Shown: positions 7,266 through 16,738 of the stretch, piece by piece
Layout of the letters: each line of letters begins with the position of its first letter
Position numbering within the stretch: position 1 is the stretch's first letter
NCBI GenBank assembly: GCA_947074205.1
Contig: CAMTOQ010000009.1
Location: 23,825 to 87,824, forward strand
From: an uncultured Bacteroides sp.
GTDB taxonomy: Bacteria > Bacteroidota > Bacteroidia > Bacteroidales > Bacteroidaceae
Direction: 5' to 3'
Length of the DNA stretch: 64,000 nucleotides
The notes under the pieces: generated by a model
Seen by the model: the letters and a program-made list of their open reading frames with translations, nothing else
Databases searched by the model: none
What the model was told of the DNA's origin: nothing
Program-made: the position numbers and the translations under genes

Positions 7266-9756
7266 GGTGTTTCAACATCGTAGCATTCTCGCCCCACGTG
7301 CCGGTGTGCTGTAGACCGATGCCCCCTTGTGTGTTGGGGATAATATCGGCTTGCAGGTAGATTTGCGTGTGCAGGTTAGGATCTTTAGGGGTAGCCAATG
7401 GAGTGGTAGTATCGACTTGTGCCACGAGGCGATTGCCTTTAGCAGATAACCTGATGGTGCACCCCGTGCGGTAGCAGATGGCCGAGATAGGCTCACAGAT
7501 AGCAGTAGCAATCCCATTGTTGTACTCCATAAGAGTGAAGTCCACCGCATTACTATACTTGGTGGTGCGCTCAATGCGCAGTGCATAGCCCGATAGCGTC
7601 TTCGTATCCATCTTGATGTAGATATCCATATACTGCCCCGTGGCACTGCCAAACCCTTGCCCTGCCGTCTTACAGGGATCTACCAATAGTTCTAACGACA
7701 TATCGCCGTATGGAGCCTCTAGTGGGGTGTAGAGCAATCGAGCACCACGCTGGCACTGCAACAATCCCAAGCCCGTTGCCCCATTGATGCCTTCGCCATA
7801 ATACCAATAGGGTGTATCGGGATAGACCTCCCAGTCGAAGCCTTGGGTGTCGATAGGTTTGTAGCCACCTATTGTCCAAAACCCCGGAATGATAGCGGAC
7901 TGATTGGTAGTGGGGAAATTGACGAAGCTGGTTTGCAACTCACGGATAGGAGCTGCTGACTTTAAGCGAATAGGTTTCGACGTTACAGCAGATACCGCCT
8001 CTCCGGGCAAGCAACGCTGATGCTTGGGCTGCACGGCAGCTAGTATGTAGTAGCCGGCATCATCTACAGTAAGCGGATAGGCCAACAAGGGACGACCCAT
8101 GCGTGACACAGCTACGGGCAGAGCGTCTGCACCTTTCTTATCTTTACAGCGGTACCACGTCACGAGCGATTGATCTTCTCGCCCTTGCAAGTCTAACTGA
8201 TAGTTTAGCCAAAGGGTATCTTGGTGAGTTGCAATGGCAGGGCGTTTTACAAATGAAGGTGCAGCTACATAGCCGGGCAGCACAGTTAATTCGGTAGCCC
8301 CTTGAAGTCCATCCTCGGTGGAGGCAATGATACTAATGCGGCGTGGGGCATCGTCGTGATAAGTGGCTTGCACCTTACAGTGGTACCCATCGGTAGTAGA
8401 AAGAGCAACCACTCCTTCATCGCCCGCAGATACACTCCACCTCACAGGTTTGTTGTTCAGCGTGTAGTTGCTATGACGTTTCAATGTAGCAGTTAGTTCG
8501 ATAGGCGCTTCGCCCGTTTGCAAAGTGGCTTCGAGGGGCGCCACAGCTAGGCAGGTAGCCACCTGATAGTTTCCCGCAACAAGCGATTTCACTTGCAATG
8601 GGTCCCACCCATCTTCTCCACAAAGCAGATTGTAGGTGTTGTACACCTTCTTCCCATCGCGCTCTACATGGTAGGCTTGCAAGGCAGGAGCCTCATCGAT
8701 CGATATAGTATTCACGACATTCTTGTTCCCTATGACATAGGGCTGGCTGTTGAGGGTAACACCCGACTGATAGCAGCGCAGCCATTGGGTAGGCGATGCG
8801 GCCCACCCCACATAGAGTGAATCATTTGCAGCATGAAAGCGGCAGTCCACTACACTCAACGGACCCACTGCCTTGCAGAAGTATTGGCTACCTCCTTCGT
8901 GGCAGATGGTAAAGTCGCAATCGAGGAACACAGCCCCACCCCAGTCGGTTCGCCAAAACGGACGCGGTGCATAGAAGTGCAGCGTGCAGCCTAGATAGAC
9001 TCCATTGCCGGTAAGGGCATCGTCGGTGCTCTCCATGTGGCAGTCTTTAAACAAGATGCGTCTTGCCCCGTTCAGCGGGTTCATATTGAGGCGACTGATG
9101 AAGCGTACATTCTCGGCCATCACCTTGTCGCCATGACTATAAGCCACGTGTGCCTGCGTGATGGCAGACATACGTTTACTGCGATTGAGCTGTGGTTGTA
9201 AGGGAAACTCTAGATCCACATTGCAGAAGTTGCCCATCGTCAGGTTTTTCACCAGCAAGCCATCGCCCCAGAAGTCGAACATCGTAAAGTTGCCCACCGC
9301 GCCTTGTGTCTGTCCACGGTTGGCAGCAAGCACCACATTACGTGGATCAGTATTCAGGCCGACAAGATGCAGATAGTCGCACTTCACCACCATACCAAAA
9401 GGTTCGCGTCCCTCCTTACCCTTTCGCACAGCGGGGTCATCGGGGTTATCAATCCAGTAGACATAAGGAGCGATATAGACACACATCGGTGCATCTTCAG
9501 TGCCATCTTCAAAACATTGAGCGGCATCTTGAAAGCTGGAGAAGACATACGGATGGCGAGCGGCCTCCTCGGCAGAGAGCTGCCCATCTACAAAGATGGA
9601 GCGCTTGCCTAGCACCACCTCTTTACCTTGGTAAACGATGCGGTTGCCATAGAAGGCGATAGGGTCCGACGAATCTAAAGGGATATAGTTTTGGCTGGCG
9701 GCAGGTAGTGCCAGCAGCACGAAGATAAACGTAAGTACGTATAGGTGAAGTTTCAT
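7243..9756 (-). CDS. Pectinesterase-like secreted beta-helix protein
   Basis: 837 aa from the ATG at 9756, which gives a clean Sec signal (MKLHLYVLTFIFVLLALPAAS); the frame is open further upstream but without a signal. Residues ~60-400 form a right-handed parallel beta-helix of the pectin methylesterase/pectate-lyase type: FVDGQLSAEEAARHP, then a series of short strands with VVKCDYLHLVGLN, FKDCHMESTDDALTG and CHEGGSQYFCKAVG. Residues ~440-640 look like Ig-like domains and the last ~190 like a concanavalin-like carbohydrate-binding domain. No T9SS tail is seen. It is the last gene of the six-gene minus-strand operon, 68 nt after the sugar-acid kinase. Pectin de-esterification is the likely role; I could not confirm the catalytic Asp pair. 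Confidence 0.7.
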   Translation of the reverse strand: MKLHLYVLTFIFVLLALPAASQNYIPLDSSDPIAFYGNRIVYQGKEVVLGKRSIFVDGQLSAEEAARHPYVFSSFQDAAQCFEDGTEDAPMCVYIAPYVYWIDNPDDPAVRKGKEGREPFGMVVKCDYLHLVGLNTDPRNVVLAANRGQTQGAVGNFTMFDFWGDGLLVKNLTMGNFCNVDLEFPLQPQLNRSKRMSAITQAHVAYSHGDKVMAENVRFISRLNMNPLNGARRILFKDCHMESTDDALTGNGVYLGCTLHFYAPRPFWRTDWGGAVFLDCDFTICHEGGSQYFCKAVGPLSVVDCRFHAANDSLYVGWAASPTQWLRCYQSGVTLNSQPYVIGNKNVVNTISIDEAPALQAYHVERDGKKVYNTYNLLCGEDGWDPLQVKSLVAGNYQVATCLAVAPLEATLQTGEAPIELTATLKRHSNYTLNNKPVRWSVSAGDEGVVALSTTDGYHCKVQATYHDDAPRRISIIASTEDGLQGATELTVLPGYVAAPSFVKRPAIATHQDTLWLNYQLDLQGREDQSLVTWYRCKDKKGADALPVAVSRMGRPLLAYPLTVDDAGYYILAAVQPKHQRCLPGEAVSAVTSKPIRLKSAAPIRELQTSFVNFPTTNQSAIIPGFWTIGGYKPIDTQGFDWEVYPDTPYWYYGEGINGATGLGLLQCQRGARLLYTPLEAPYGDMSLELLVDPCKTAGQGFGSATGQYMDIYIKMDTKTLSGYALRIERTTKYSNAVDFTLMEYNNGIATAICEPISAICYRTGCTIRLSAKGNRLVAQVDTTTPLATPKDPNLHTQIYLQADIIPNTQGGIGLQHTGTWGENATMLKHLSVEWGE

Positions 9757-9824
9757 AGCGATTGAGTTGACGGCATAAAAATAGGGATAAACCTCGAAAA
9801 GACTTATCCCTATACTATTATTTT

Positions 9825-10952
9825 TTAGGCTAACACCTTTTCCGGCCACGCATAGCTTCCGGGTTTCAGTGTTACATGCAGATGCTCTGCTTCGTGAGGC
9901 TGAAGGGTGATGATGCCGGCGGCCAGTTGTCCCGTCACCTCAAAGTTGTACCACCCCATTACCTTGATTACTTCGTAAGCGGTTGCACCACCTTCTATCA
10001 CCAACTCTTTTACTAGGCATTCGCGAGTAATCTTATAGCAACTCTCCGCCATGATGTACTTCAAACGCTGCGCGTAAGTAGGGTCGGCAGATACCGGCTG
10101 ATTGATCGTTATCGCTAGGCTAGGATGCTTGGCATAGCTCAAAGATAGAGCTTTGATCCACGTTGACGAGTAGGCCACACCGTCGAATACATCTTTCGGC
10201 ATAGCCAATAGGGGCACTCTGCGCTCTTCCAAATCTTTTAGCAGAGCGTTGTGGTGCAGGGTACTTCCACAAATCAGTAGCAAGTGGTCGATAGGCAACT
10301 TCTGTGTGGGCTGTTCCGAAGGTTTTACCCCCAGTGTATGTTCTACAAAAGCTTTGAAGAAGCTGCTCCCGCCGGCGGGAATCCAGTCGGGAGTCAGCTG
10401 CTTCGTATAATCCACAAGTTCCACTTCGGTCGAGAGGTTGCCGATTGTTAGGGGACTAGCTATCGAAAGTGGTTCTTGCGGACGGATTAGTGTTCCACCA
10501 CCTAGCAGGTCGAGTACCTTGTCGCTCTTAGCCGGAAACTCCGGATCGTAAGAGAAGGGAGTTTGGGTGATGGGTTGTTGATTAACGTAGTAGATACCAT
10601 CGATGATTTGGCGGCCCAGAGAGGGGTTGGCAGGAAGTAGCAATGCGCCCTTCTTGCCGGTAGCTTCGAGTAGTGCTTCCAGCTCGTCTTTCACATAACC
10701 GCGAAGCACCGAGTCGGTTTTCTTAAATAGAGTCTGTACTCCAAGTAGAGTCAAGCGGCGGCCCAGTTCAATAGACTGATTGATGGCCTCGCAACGTAGC
10801 AACGAACGAGTATTGGTGATGCACACCAACACGTCGCACTCTGGCAGTTCCTCTCCCACTCTACGGGTAAGGACAACTTTCAAGCCGTAGCTGTAGGCAA
10901 TGCCTGCAATCTCCGCGGCTCCTGTAATATCATCGGCGATAACAGCTATCAT
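9825..10952 (-). CDS. Four-carbon acid sugar kinase (DUF1537 family)
   Basis: 375 aa kinase of the DUF1537 / four-carbon acid sugar kinase family, whose characterised members phosphorylate D-threonate, D-erythronate or related acids at the terminal hydroxyl. The N-terminus MIAVIADDITGAAEIAG holds the family's acid-sugar-binding motif; the C-terminal half has the nucleotide-binding stretch VIEGGATAYEVIKVMGW. The frame extends upstream, but the start at 10952 puts the conserved IADDxTG at the N-terminus and lies 1 nt after the stop of the pdxA-family gene. That pairing is the known signature of threonate/erythronate catabolism (acid to 4-phospho-acid to dihydroxyacetone phosphate). The exact stereoisomer cannot be read from sequence. 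Confidence 0.85.
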   Translation of the reverse strand: MIAVIADDITGAAEIAGIAYSYGLKVVLTRRVGEELPECDVLVCITNTRSLLRCEAINQSIELGRRLTLLGVQTLFKKTDSVLRGYVKDELEALLEATGKKGALLLPANPSLGRQIIDGIYYVNQQPITQTPFSYDPEFPAKSDKVLDLLGGGTLIRPQEPLSIASPLTIGNLSTEVELVDYTKQLTPDWIPAGGSSFFKAFVEHTLGVKPSEQPTQKLPIDHLLLICGSTLHHNALLKDLEERRVPLLAMPKDVFDGVAYSSTWIKALSLSYAKHPSLAITINQPVSADPTYAQRLKYIMAESCYKITRECLVKELVIEGGATAYEVIKVMGWYNFEVTGQLAAGIITLQPHEAEHLHVTLKPGSYAWPEKVLA

Positions 10953-10953
10953 A

Positions 10954-11991
10954 TTACATATTCTTTTTGCGGTTTTCGGCCATCTTAGCGGCATAGTCTA
11001 CAGAGAGTAGTAGCGCCTCAGGGCTGGCAATACCTTTGCCGGCCACGTCGAAGGCTGTACCGTGATCCACAGATACACGAATAATAGGCAAACCAAGGGT
11101 GATGTTTACACCTTTCACACTCTTCATCTTCTTGGTCTCAGGGTCCCAATCGAAACCTACCACCTTGAAGGGGATATGGCCTTGATCGTGGTACATCGCC
11201 ACGCAGCCATCAAAGAAACCGCCTTTGGCTTTGGCAAAAAGGGTATCGGGAGGAACAGGTCCCTCTACCAAGTGACCTTTCGCTTTAAGCTCTTCTACAG
11301 CAGGGATAATCTCTTGCGCCTCTTCGTAGCCAAACAAGCCGTTGTCGCTAGAGTGTGGGTTCAAGCCGGCGATACCAATCTTTGGGTTTTCGATGCCAAA
11401 CTGACGGCAAGCGTCTTCTAGCAGAAGGGCCACAGTCATGATACGTTCTTTCTTCACTAGGTCGCACGCTTGGCGCAAAGGCACGTGAGTAGATACATGA
11501 ATCACACGTAGAAACTCATCGGCTAGCAACATCGCATATTTCTTCGTGCCCGTGTAGTGAGCATAGATCTCTGTATGTCCTGAGAAGTGGTGTCCGGCTA
11601 GGTTGAGCGATTCCTTGTTAAGGGGAGCTGTCACCGTACCGTCTACTTCGTTGGACATAGCTAGTTCGATGGCTTTAATCACCGATTGGAAGGCTGCGTT
11701 GCCACATTGTGCCGACACTTCGCCAAACTGATGTTGGTCGATGTCGATTAGTTTGAGGTCGATCACATCCATCACGCCTTTCTCGAACTTCGCTTCGCTC
11801 ACGTTCTCGATAGCGTTCACTGTCAATGGTAGGTTGAGCAGAGCGATAGCTTTCGCCATTACGGCTGCATCACCTGTCACCACGGGGCGACATTGTTGAT
11901 AGATCACATCACTGCAAAAAGACTCGGCCACAATCTCTGGACCAATGCCTGCGGGATCACCCATGGTGATCGCCAATATAGGTAGTTTCAT
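10954..11991 (-). CDS. PdxA-family 4-phospho-sugar-acid dehydrogenase
   Basis: 345 aa NAD-dependent oxidative decarboxylase of the PdxA family. Hallmarks: ITMGDPAGIGPE at the N-terminus, SGHTEIYAH, MYHDQGHIPFK (metal-binding His) and DHGTAFDVAGKG near the C-terminus. Although PdxA itself acts in vitamin B6 synthesis, the gene lies 1 nt from a DUF1537 kinase, which points to the PdxA2 group that converts 4-phospho-D-threonate or -erythronate to dihydroxyacetone phosphate and CO2. The start at 11991 is preferred over the in-frame ATG at 12036 because the family begins at this point and the upstream ATG lies inside the alcohol dehydrogenase gene. A dual role in B6 synthesis cannot be excluded without checking for a second pdxA in the genome. 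Confidence 0.87.
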   Translation of the reverse strand: MKLPILAITMGDPAGIGPEIVAESFCSDVIYQQCRPVVTGDAAVMAKAIALLNLPLTVNAIENVSEAKFEKGVMDVIDLKLIDIDQHQFGEVSAQCGNAAFQSVIKAIELAMSNEVDGTVTAPLNKESLNLAGHHFSGHTEIYAHYTGTKKYAMLLADEFLRVIHVSTHVPLRQACDLVKKERIMTVALLLEDACRQFGIENPKIGIAGLNPHSSDNGLFGYEEAQEIIPAVEELKAKGHLVEGPVPPDTLFAKAKGGFFDGCVAMYHDQGHIPFKVVGFDWDPETKKMKSVKGVNITLGLPIIRVSVDHGTAFDVAGKGIASPEALLLSVDYAAKMAENRKKNM

Positions 11992-12004
11992 CTGTTTCGT
12001 TAGA

Positions 12005-13150
12005 TTAAAAGAGTTGTTGATAAATGGCTTTTGCATCTTCGAGGCTCAACTCGCGAGGATTGTTCACCAAAAGGCGAGTTACTTTCATGGCTGCTGCGGC
12101 CAGTTCGTCCACTTTATCGGGAGTGATACCAATTTCAGAAAGCTTTGTAGGAATGCCACACGCTTTAGATAGATTCACCATATAGTCGATACCTGCTTCG
12201 GCTGTAGCCTTCTCGCTACCTTGATCGGCAATGCCAAAGGCGCGGGCAATGTTGGCAAATTTACCAATATTGGTTTCTAGGTTATAAGCCATCACGGGAG
12301 GCAACAAGATGGCATTGGCCAAGCCGTGCGAAATGTGATACTCTCCACCCAATGGGTACGACAAAGCGTGTACGGCTGCTGTGTTTACAGGGCCAAGACA
12401 CAAACCACCGTAGTAGCTACCGAGGCAAAGGGCTTCGCGAGCTTCGAGGTCGTTGCCGTCTTTCACGGCTCTCTCTAGGTTGGCAGCTATCAAGCGGATA
12501 CCTTCGAGGGCATAGCAGTCTATCACCTCGTGAGCAAACTTATTGGTATAGGCTTCGATGCAGTGCGACAAAGCATCCATACCTGTCTCGGCAGTGATCT
12601 TCGAAGGCACAGTGCACGTCAGCTTAGGGTCGATATAAACCACATCGGCCACTAGGTAAGGCGACACGACACCTTTCTTGAGGTGTTCGTCTTCGTCGAG
12701 CAATATAGAGTTGGGCGACACTTCGCTACCCGTACCTGCTGTGGTGGGTAGACAAGCTAGCCAAATGCCTTTTTGTTTGATAAAGCCGATGCCAAACACA
12801 TCGCTGGCTTTCTGGGTGCTGTTTACCAATGCAGCGAGTAGTTTGGCTACATCGAGCACACTACCACCACCAATGCCCACCACGCTATCTATCTTCAAGC
12901 CGCGAGCCTCTTCTAGTATAGCGTTGAACTCATTGAGTGTAGGTTCGGCCAGAATCTTATCGTACACCGATACAGTAACTCCACCCTCTTGTAGCATTGC
13001 GATAGTATCTGCTATCAATGGCAAGATGGGAGGTGCAGTGAGCAACATCAGTTTGCGGTGGCCTAGTGCCAAGTAGTCGGTGACAAATTGGTCGATGCAG
13101 CCCGAGCCAAATTCGATCTTCGAAGGCTGCAACAGTTTAATATTTTTCAT
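12005..13150 (-). CDS. Iron-containing alcohol dehydrogenase
   Basis: 381 aa group III (iron-dependent) alcohol dehydrogenase. The nucleotide-binding motif GIGGGSVLDVAKLLAAL lies near residue 90, PTTAGTGSEVSP near 135, and the metal-site region comprises TGMDALSHCIEAY and YPLGGEYHISHGLANAILLP. These enzymes interconvert aldehydes or ketones and alcohols with NAD(P). In this operon it could reduce an aldehyde released by the DapA-like aldolase or oxidise a polyol to the acid fed to the kinase. It starts 48 nt after the symporter gene and ends 13 nt before the pdxA-family start. Confidence 0.9.
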   Translation of the reverse strand: MKNIKLLQPSKIEFGSGCIDQFVTDYLALGHRKLMLLTAPPILPLIADTIAMLQEGGVTVSVYDKILAEPTLNEFNAILEEARGLKIDSVVGIGGGSVLDVAKLLAALVNSTQKASDVFGIGFIKQKGIWLACLPTTAGTGSEVSPNSILLDEDEHLKKGVVSPYLVADVVYIDPKLTCTVPSKITAETGMDALSHCIEAYTNKFAHEVIDCYALEGIRLIAANLERAVKDGNDLEAREALCLGSYYGGLCLGPVNTAAVHALSYPLGGEYHISHGLANAILLPPVMAYNLETNIGKFANIARAFGIADQGSEKATAEAGIDYMVNLSKACGIPTKLSEIGITPDKVDELAAAAMKVTRLLVNNPRELSLEDAKAIYQQLF

Positions 13151-13198
13151 CTTTTCAGTGTATAATTATTTTTCATTCAGAGGGCCTAGATCGTGTGA

Positions 13199-14803
13199 CT
13201 AGTTGTTTTGAGCAACTGCACCACTCACAGTGGTCTTCTTATTTAGTTTTTCTTCTTTCTTCATTCTGAGATAGCCGTGTATGGTCAACTCTTCGGGCGC
13301 ATTCTCCTTGAAGTAGAACAGACTGGCCACGTAGCCCACAACCAGTAGCACGATGTGGCTATATACACCGAGCATCAGCTTGTGGTGTGTATAGTTCAGC
13401 GCACCAAGATCGAGCAAGATGCGTTTGTTGGCTCCCACACCGATAGGAGTAGATGTCAACATGGCATAGGCAGTAAATGCCATTGCTGCTGCGATGCCCC
13501 AGTAGAGTCCTTTCTTGTTGGCACGCTTCGAGAAGAGTCCCAGCAGCAAGATACCTACAATACCGGCCGAGAAGATGGCATAGAGCTGAAACACTACGCC
13601 CAGCACTCCTTCGCCTTCCCAGATGGCATAGAGCATAGATACACCGATAGCGGCAAAGCCGGCAATAAACACGATGTAGCGACCTACTTGCAGCTGACGC
13701 TTATCTTCGGCTTTTGGACGAAGTTTCAAGTAGTAGTCTTGCACGCCAATGGCTGCCAAACAGTTGATATCTGAGTCGAGGCTAGAGATAGCTCCGGCAG
13801 CCAAGGCTGCAATGATTAGTCCTTTAATACCCACAGGCAGTTGGGTAGAGATGAAGTAAGGGAATACCTCATCGGCTTTTAGTCCTTCGGGCAAGCCATG
13901 GGCCACATCCGAACGGTAGAACACGATAAGGGCAATACCAATTACCATAAACAGCGTCCACACGGGTAGACTGGTGAATACTCCGATATAAGCTGCTTTC
14001 TTGGCCGACTTATCGTCCTTGGCAGTGATATAGCGTTGTACAATGGTTTGGTCGGTGCCGTACTTTTGCAAAGCGTAGAAGATACCATTGAAGGCTAGCA
14101 CCCAGAAGGTAGCATCTACAAAATTCCACGAGTAGTTGGCATTCTGCACTTGCGATACAATCTCGGTACCTACATTTTGTATACCGTTTTCGGGGCGGAA
14201 CAGTAGTATAGATATACAGATCACTCCACCTAGAATCAGCAAGAATCCTTGAATTACATCCATCCAGATCACGGCCTCGATACCTCCCATCAGCGTAAGG
14301 GCGGTGACGGCAATACCTAGCACCACAATAATCAATATGATGTCCATATTCATAAAGCGGCTCATGGCAAGGCTCACCAAGAACAGCACAGTACCCATCT
14401 TCGAGAAATGGCCCAGCACAAAGGCCGACGAGCCATAGAAGCGGGCAAAACGTCCGAAGCGTTTTTCGAAATATTCGTAGACACTGAGCCGTATGACGCG
14501 CCTAAAGAGGGGAACAATGAAACCGATGATGCAGACCAGCACGATGGGAACCATCAAGCCTTGCACCAAGAGTATCCAGTCGCCTGCATAGCCCGAACCG
14601 GGATAGGCCAAAAAGGTGACGCTACTGATAAGGGTAGCGAATATCGACATACCAATGGCCCACGAGGGGATGTTGCGGCCACCTGCAAAATATTGTTCGG
14701 TGCCCTTTTGGCGGTGTGCGAAATAGTAGCCTATACCGATGGCAAACAGTATTGAGCCAATAACTATGCTATAATCTATCCAATGTAATCCTGTGTTTTC
14801 CAT
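13199..14803 (-). CDS. Sodium:solute symporter (SSS family)
   Basis: 534 aa inner-membrane protein with about 13 hydrophobic segments. The N-terminus (WIDYSIVIGSILFAIGIGY), the SSVTFLAYPGSGY stretch of transmembrane helix 2, GGIEAVIWMDVIQGFLLI and LAAGAISSLDSDINCLAA are typical of the solute:sodium symporter family (SGLT/NanT/PanF group). The last ~35 residues are charged and probably cytoplasmic. It sits between the DapA-like gene (21 nt upstream) and the alcohol dehydrogenase (48 nt downstream), so it likely imports the substrate of the operon, probably a sugar acid. Substrate specificity is inferred from context only. Confidence 0.9.
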   Translation of the reverse strand: MENTGLHWIDYSIVIGSILFAIGIGYYFAHRQKGTEQYFAGGRNIPSWAIGMSIFATLISSVTFLAYPGSGYAGDWILLVQGLMVPIVLVCIIGFIVPLFRRVIRLSVYEYFEKRFGRFARFYGSSAFVLGHFSKMGTVLFLVSLAMSRFMNMDIILIIVVLGIAVTALTLMGGIEAVIWMDVIQGFLLILGGVICISILLFRPENGIQNVGTEIVSQVQNANYSWNFVDATFWVLAFNGIFYALQKYGTDQTIVQRYITAKDDKSAKKAAYIGVFTSLPVWTLFMVIGIALIVFYRSDVAHGLPEGLKADEVFPYFISTQLPVGIKGLIIAALAAGAISSLDSDINCLAAIGVQDYYLKLRPKAEDKRQLQVGRYIVFIAGFAAIGVSMLYAIWEGEGVLGVVFQLYAIFSAGIVGILLLGLFSKRANKKGLYWGIAAAMAFTAYAMLTSTPIGVGANKRILLDLGALNYTHHKLMLGVYSHIVLLVVGYVASLFYFKENAPEELTIHGYLRMKKEEKLNKKTTVSGAVAQNN

Positions 14804-14824
14804 GCTAATTTTCTAAGATTATTA

Positions 14825-15724
14825 TTACGTCAATTGTTCGATTCTCTGGCGCACCATCGCTTTGTCTTCTTCCGAAAGAGCAGTAAGCGGAGGCAATACT
14901 TGGCCGGTACAAATATCTTTTAGCTGAAGCAGATACTTCAATGCAGCTAGCGAGTTGCCTAGCGTGAAGCCTTTTTGATACACCGCACAGATGGTGTTAG
15001 TCTGTTGCTGAATGGCACGTGCCTCTTCGTGGCGACCGTTCATAGCAGCTTCGTAGAGCTGGTTGTACAAGTCGGGGATATAGTTACCACCACTTGGAAC
15101 GATGCCCACAGCACCACGTTCTAGGGCGATGGCCGAGTTGGCCGCACATCCGCAGAAGTACACAAAGTCTTCGCGCTCCGCAGCAAAGTCCATAATCTCC
15201 TTCATACGCTCGTCATTGTTTTCAGAGTCTTTGATACCTACAATATTAGGATGATCGGCTAGACGTTTCACGATATCTACTGGGATAGACATGTGTGTGG
15301 TAAGGGTGATATTGTAGAGCATAAATGGCACAGGACAAGCCTCAGCAATATCTACATAGTAGCGATACATCTGCTCGTCGGTCAGTGCGAAGTACGAAGG
15401 CAGTGTAGATACCAACACATCGGCTCCGGCAGCCACGTAAGGGGCCATCGCTTTGTATTGATCGGCTACCACACAGCCGGTCAAAGCCACATAGATAGTT
15501 ACTTTGCCTTTGGCTACAGCCGCTACTGTCTCAATAAGTTCAATAGCATCTGCTGCGCTCACTAGCTGTCCTTCGCCGGTGGTTCCCATCAGCAAAGGGT
15601 GAATATTGTTGTCTACAAATGATTGGGCTATGCGGGTTACTGCTGCTTTGTCAAGTTTCATATCCTCCGTCATCGGAGTTACCATAGGCACTACTACGCC
15701 TCTATACAATTGTTTTACGTTCAT
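14825..15724 (-). CDS. DapA-family aldolase (dihydrodipicolinate synthase / N-acetylneuraminate lyase fold)
   Basis: 299 aa class I aldolase. It shows the GTTGEGQ motif near residue 47, the MLYNIT tyrosine near 136, and IVGIKDSEN with the Schiff-base lysine near 165. The family includes dihydrodipicolinate synthase, sialate lyase, and aldolases or dehydratases of 2-keto-3-deoxy sugar acids. Placement as first gene of an operon with a symporter, alcohol dehydrogenase and sugar-acid kinase argues for a catabolic aldolase rather than lysine biosynthesis. It would release pyruvate plus an aldehyde, but this is inference. Upstream is a 258-bp divergent region shared with the exonuclease III gene. 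Confidence 0.85.
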   Translation of the reverse strand: MNVKQLYRGVVVPMVTPMTEDMKLDKAAVTRIAQSFVDNNIHPLLMGTTGEGQLVSAADAIELIETVAAVAKGKVTIYVALTGCVVADQYKAMAPYVAAGADVLVSTLPSYFALTDEQMYRYYVDIAEACPVPFMLYNITLTTHMSIPVDIVKRLADHPNIVGIKDSENNDERMKEIMDFAAEREDFVYFCGCAANSAIALERGAVGIVPSGGNYIPDLYNQLYEAAMNGRHEEARAIQQQTNTICAVYQKGFTLGNSLAALKYLLQLKDICTGQVLPPLTALSEEDKAMVRQRIEQLT

Positions 15725-15982
15725 TTTTCTGTATATAGTATTATTAGTTTCATTCTTAACCTTTGTTATAAGATTAATTTAAGGTGATTTTGTACCCATT
15801 TTGAAGCGGAAAATTGGAGATGGGAGGTTAAATTGAAAGTTTCCTTTAATCGGGGAAACAATTTACTGTTTTGTTCCATTATCATAGGTAAACGAGAATT
15901 ATTTATTAGCGGATGGGTAACAATTAAAGTCGATATTAGTATATTTGTTTCAAACAGAACTAATCATAAAAACCACATATAG
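15725..15982. other. Divergent intergenic region, dapA-like / xth
   Basis: 258 bp without a convincing gene, lying between divergently transcribed genes. It must hold both promoters. A TANNTTTG box for the plus strand is at 15940-15947; no equally good box was found for the minus-strand catabolic operon. AT-rich throughout. Confidence 0.6.
15940..15947 (+). promoter_or_regulatory. Bacteroidetes-type -7 box upstream of xth
   Basis: TATATTTG matches TANNTTTG, the -7 consensus of Bacteroidetes primary sigma promoters. Transcription would begin about 7 nt later, giving a leader of about 30 nt before the ATG at 15983. No clean TTTG -33 element is present. Confidence 0.45.
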
Positions 15983-16738
15983 ATGAGATTTATATCATGG
16001 AACGTCAACGGCCTTCGTGCCGTGCATGGCAAGGGGTTTGCCGATATCTTTAAGAGTCTGGATGCCGACTTCTTCTGCCTGCAAGAGACCAAGATGCAAG
16101 CGGGACAGCTCGACCTAGAATTCGAGGGTTATCACTCGTTTTGGAACTATGCCGAGAAGAAGGGCTACTCCGGCACAGCTGTCTTTAGCCGTCACCAACC
16201 GGTGGCCGTGACCTATGGACTAGGCATTGAAGAGCACGATCAAGAGGGACGTGTCATCACGCTGGAGATGGGTGATTTCTACCTGGTAACTGTCTATACA
16301 CCCAACTCGCAAGATGGCTTGCGCCGTCTGGACTACCGCATGCAGTGGGAGGATGATTTCCGTGCTTACCTATGCCGCCTAGATACGCACAAGCCGGTGG
16401 TGGTGTGTGGCGACCTCAACGTGGCACACAAGGAGATCGACCTCAAGAACCCAAAAACCAACCGCACCAATGCAGGCTTCACCGACGAGGAACGCGCCAA
16501 GATGCAAGAGCTGCTAGATGCGGGATTCACCGACACCTTCCGTCACTTCTACCCCGACACGGAACTGGCCTATTCGTGGTGGTCGTATCGCTTCAAAGCT
16601 CGCGAGAAGAACACAGGGTGGCGCATCGACTACTTCCTCTCTTCACAACGCCTCAACGATAAACTGATGGGCGCAAAAATCCACAGCGACGTGATGGGTT
16701 CCGACCATTGTCCAGTGGAAGTTGACATCAATTTGTAG
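15983..16738 (+). CDS. xth: Exodeoxyribonuclease III
   Basis: 251 aa, full length for the ExoIII/AP-endonuclease family. Motifs in order: [11 protein letters not shown] at the N-terminus, [10 protein letters not shown] (metal-binding Glu) near residue 32, [16 protein letters not shown] near 140, YSWWSYRF near 195 and [11 protein letters not shown] at the end (catalytic His). It removes nucleotides 3'-to-5' from duplex DNA and incises at abasic sites during base-excision repair. Monocistronic; the stop codon is immediately followed by a 22-bp repeat array. Confidence 0.95.
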   Translation: MRFISWNVNGLRAVHGKGFADIFKSLDADFFCLQETKMQAGQLDLEFEGYHSFWNYAEKKGYSGTAVFSRHQPVAVTYGLGIEEHDQEGRVITLEMGDFYLVTVYTPNSQDGLRRLDYRMQWEDDFRAYLCRLDTHKPVVVCGDLNVAHKEIDLKNPKTNRTNAGFTDEERAKMQELLDAGFTDTFRHFYPDTELAYSWWSYRFKAREKNTGWRIDYFLSSQRLNDKLMGAKIHSDVMGSDHCPVEVDINL

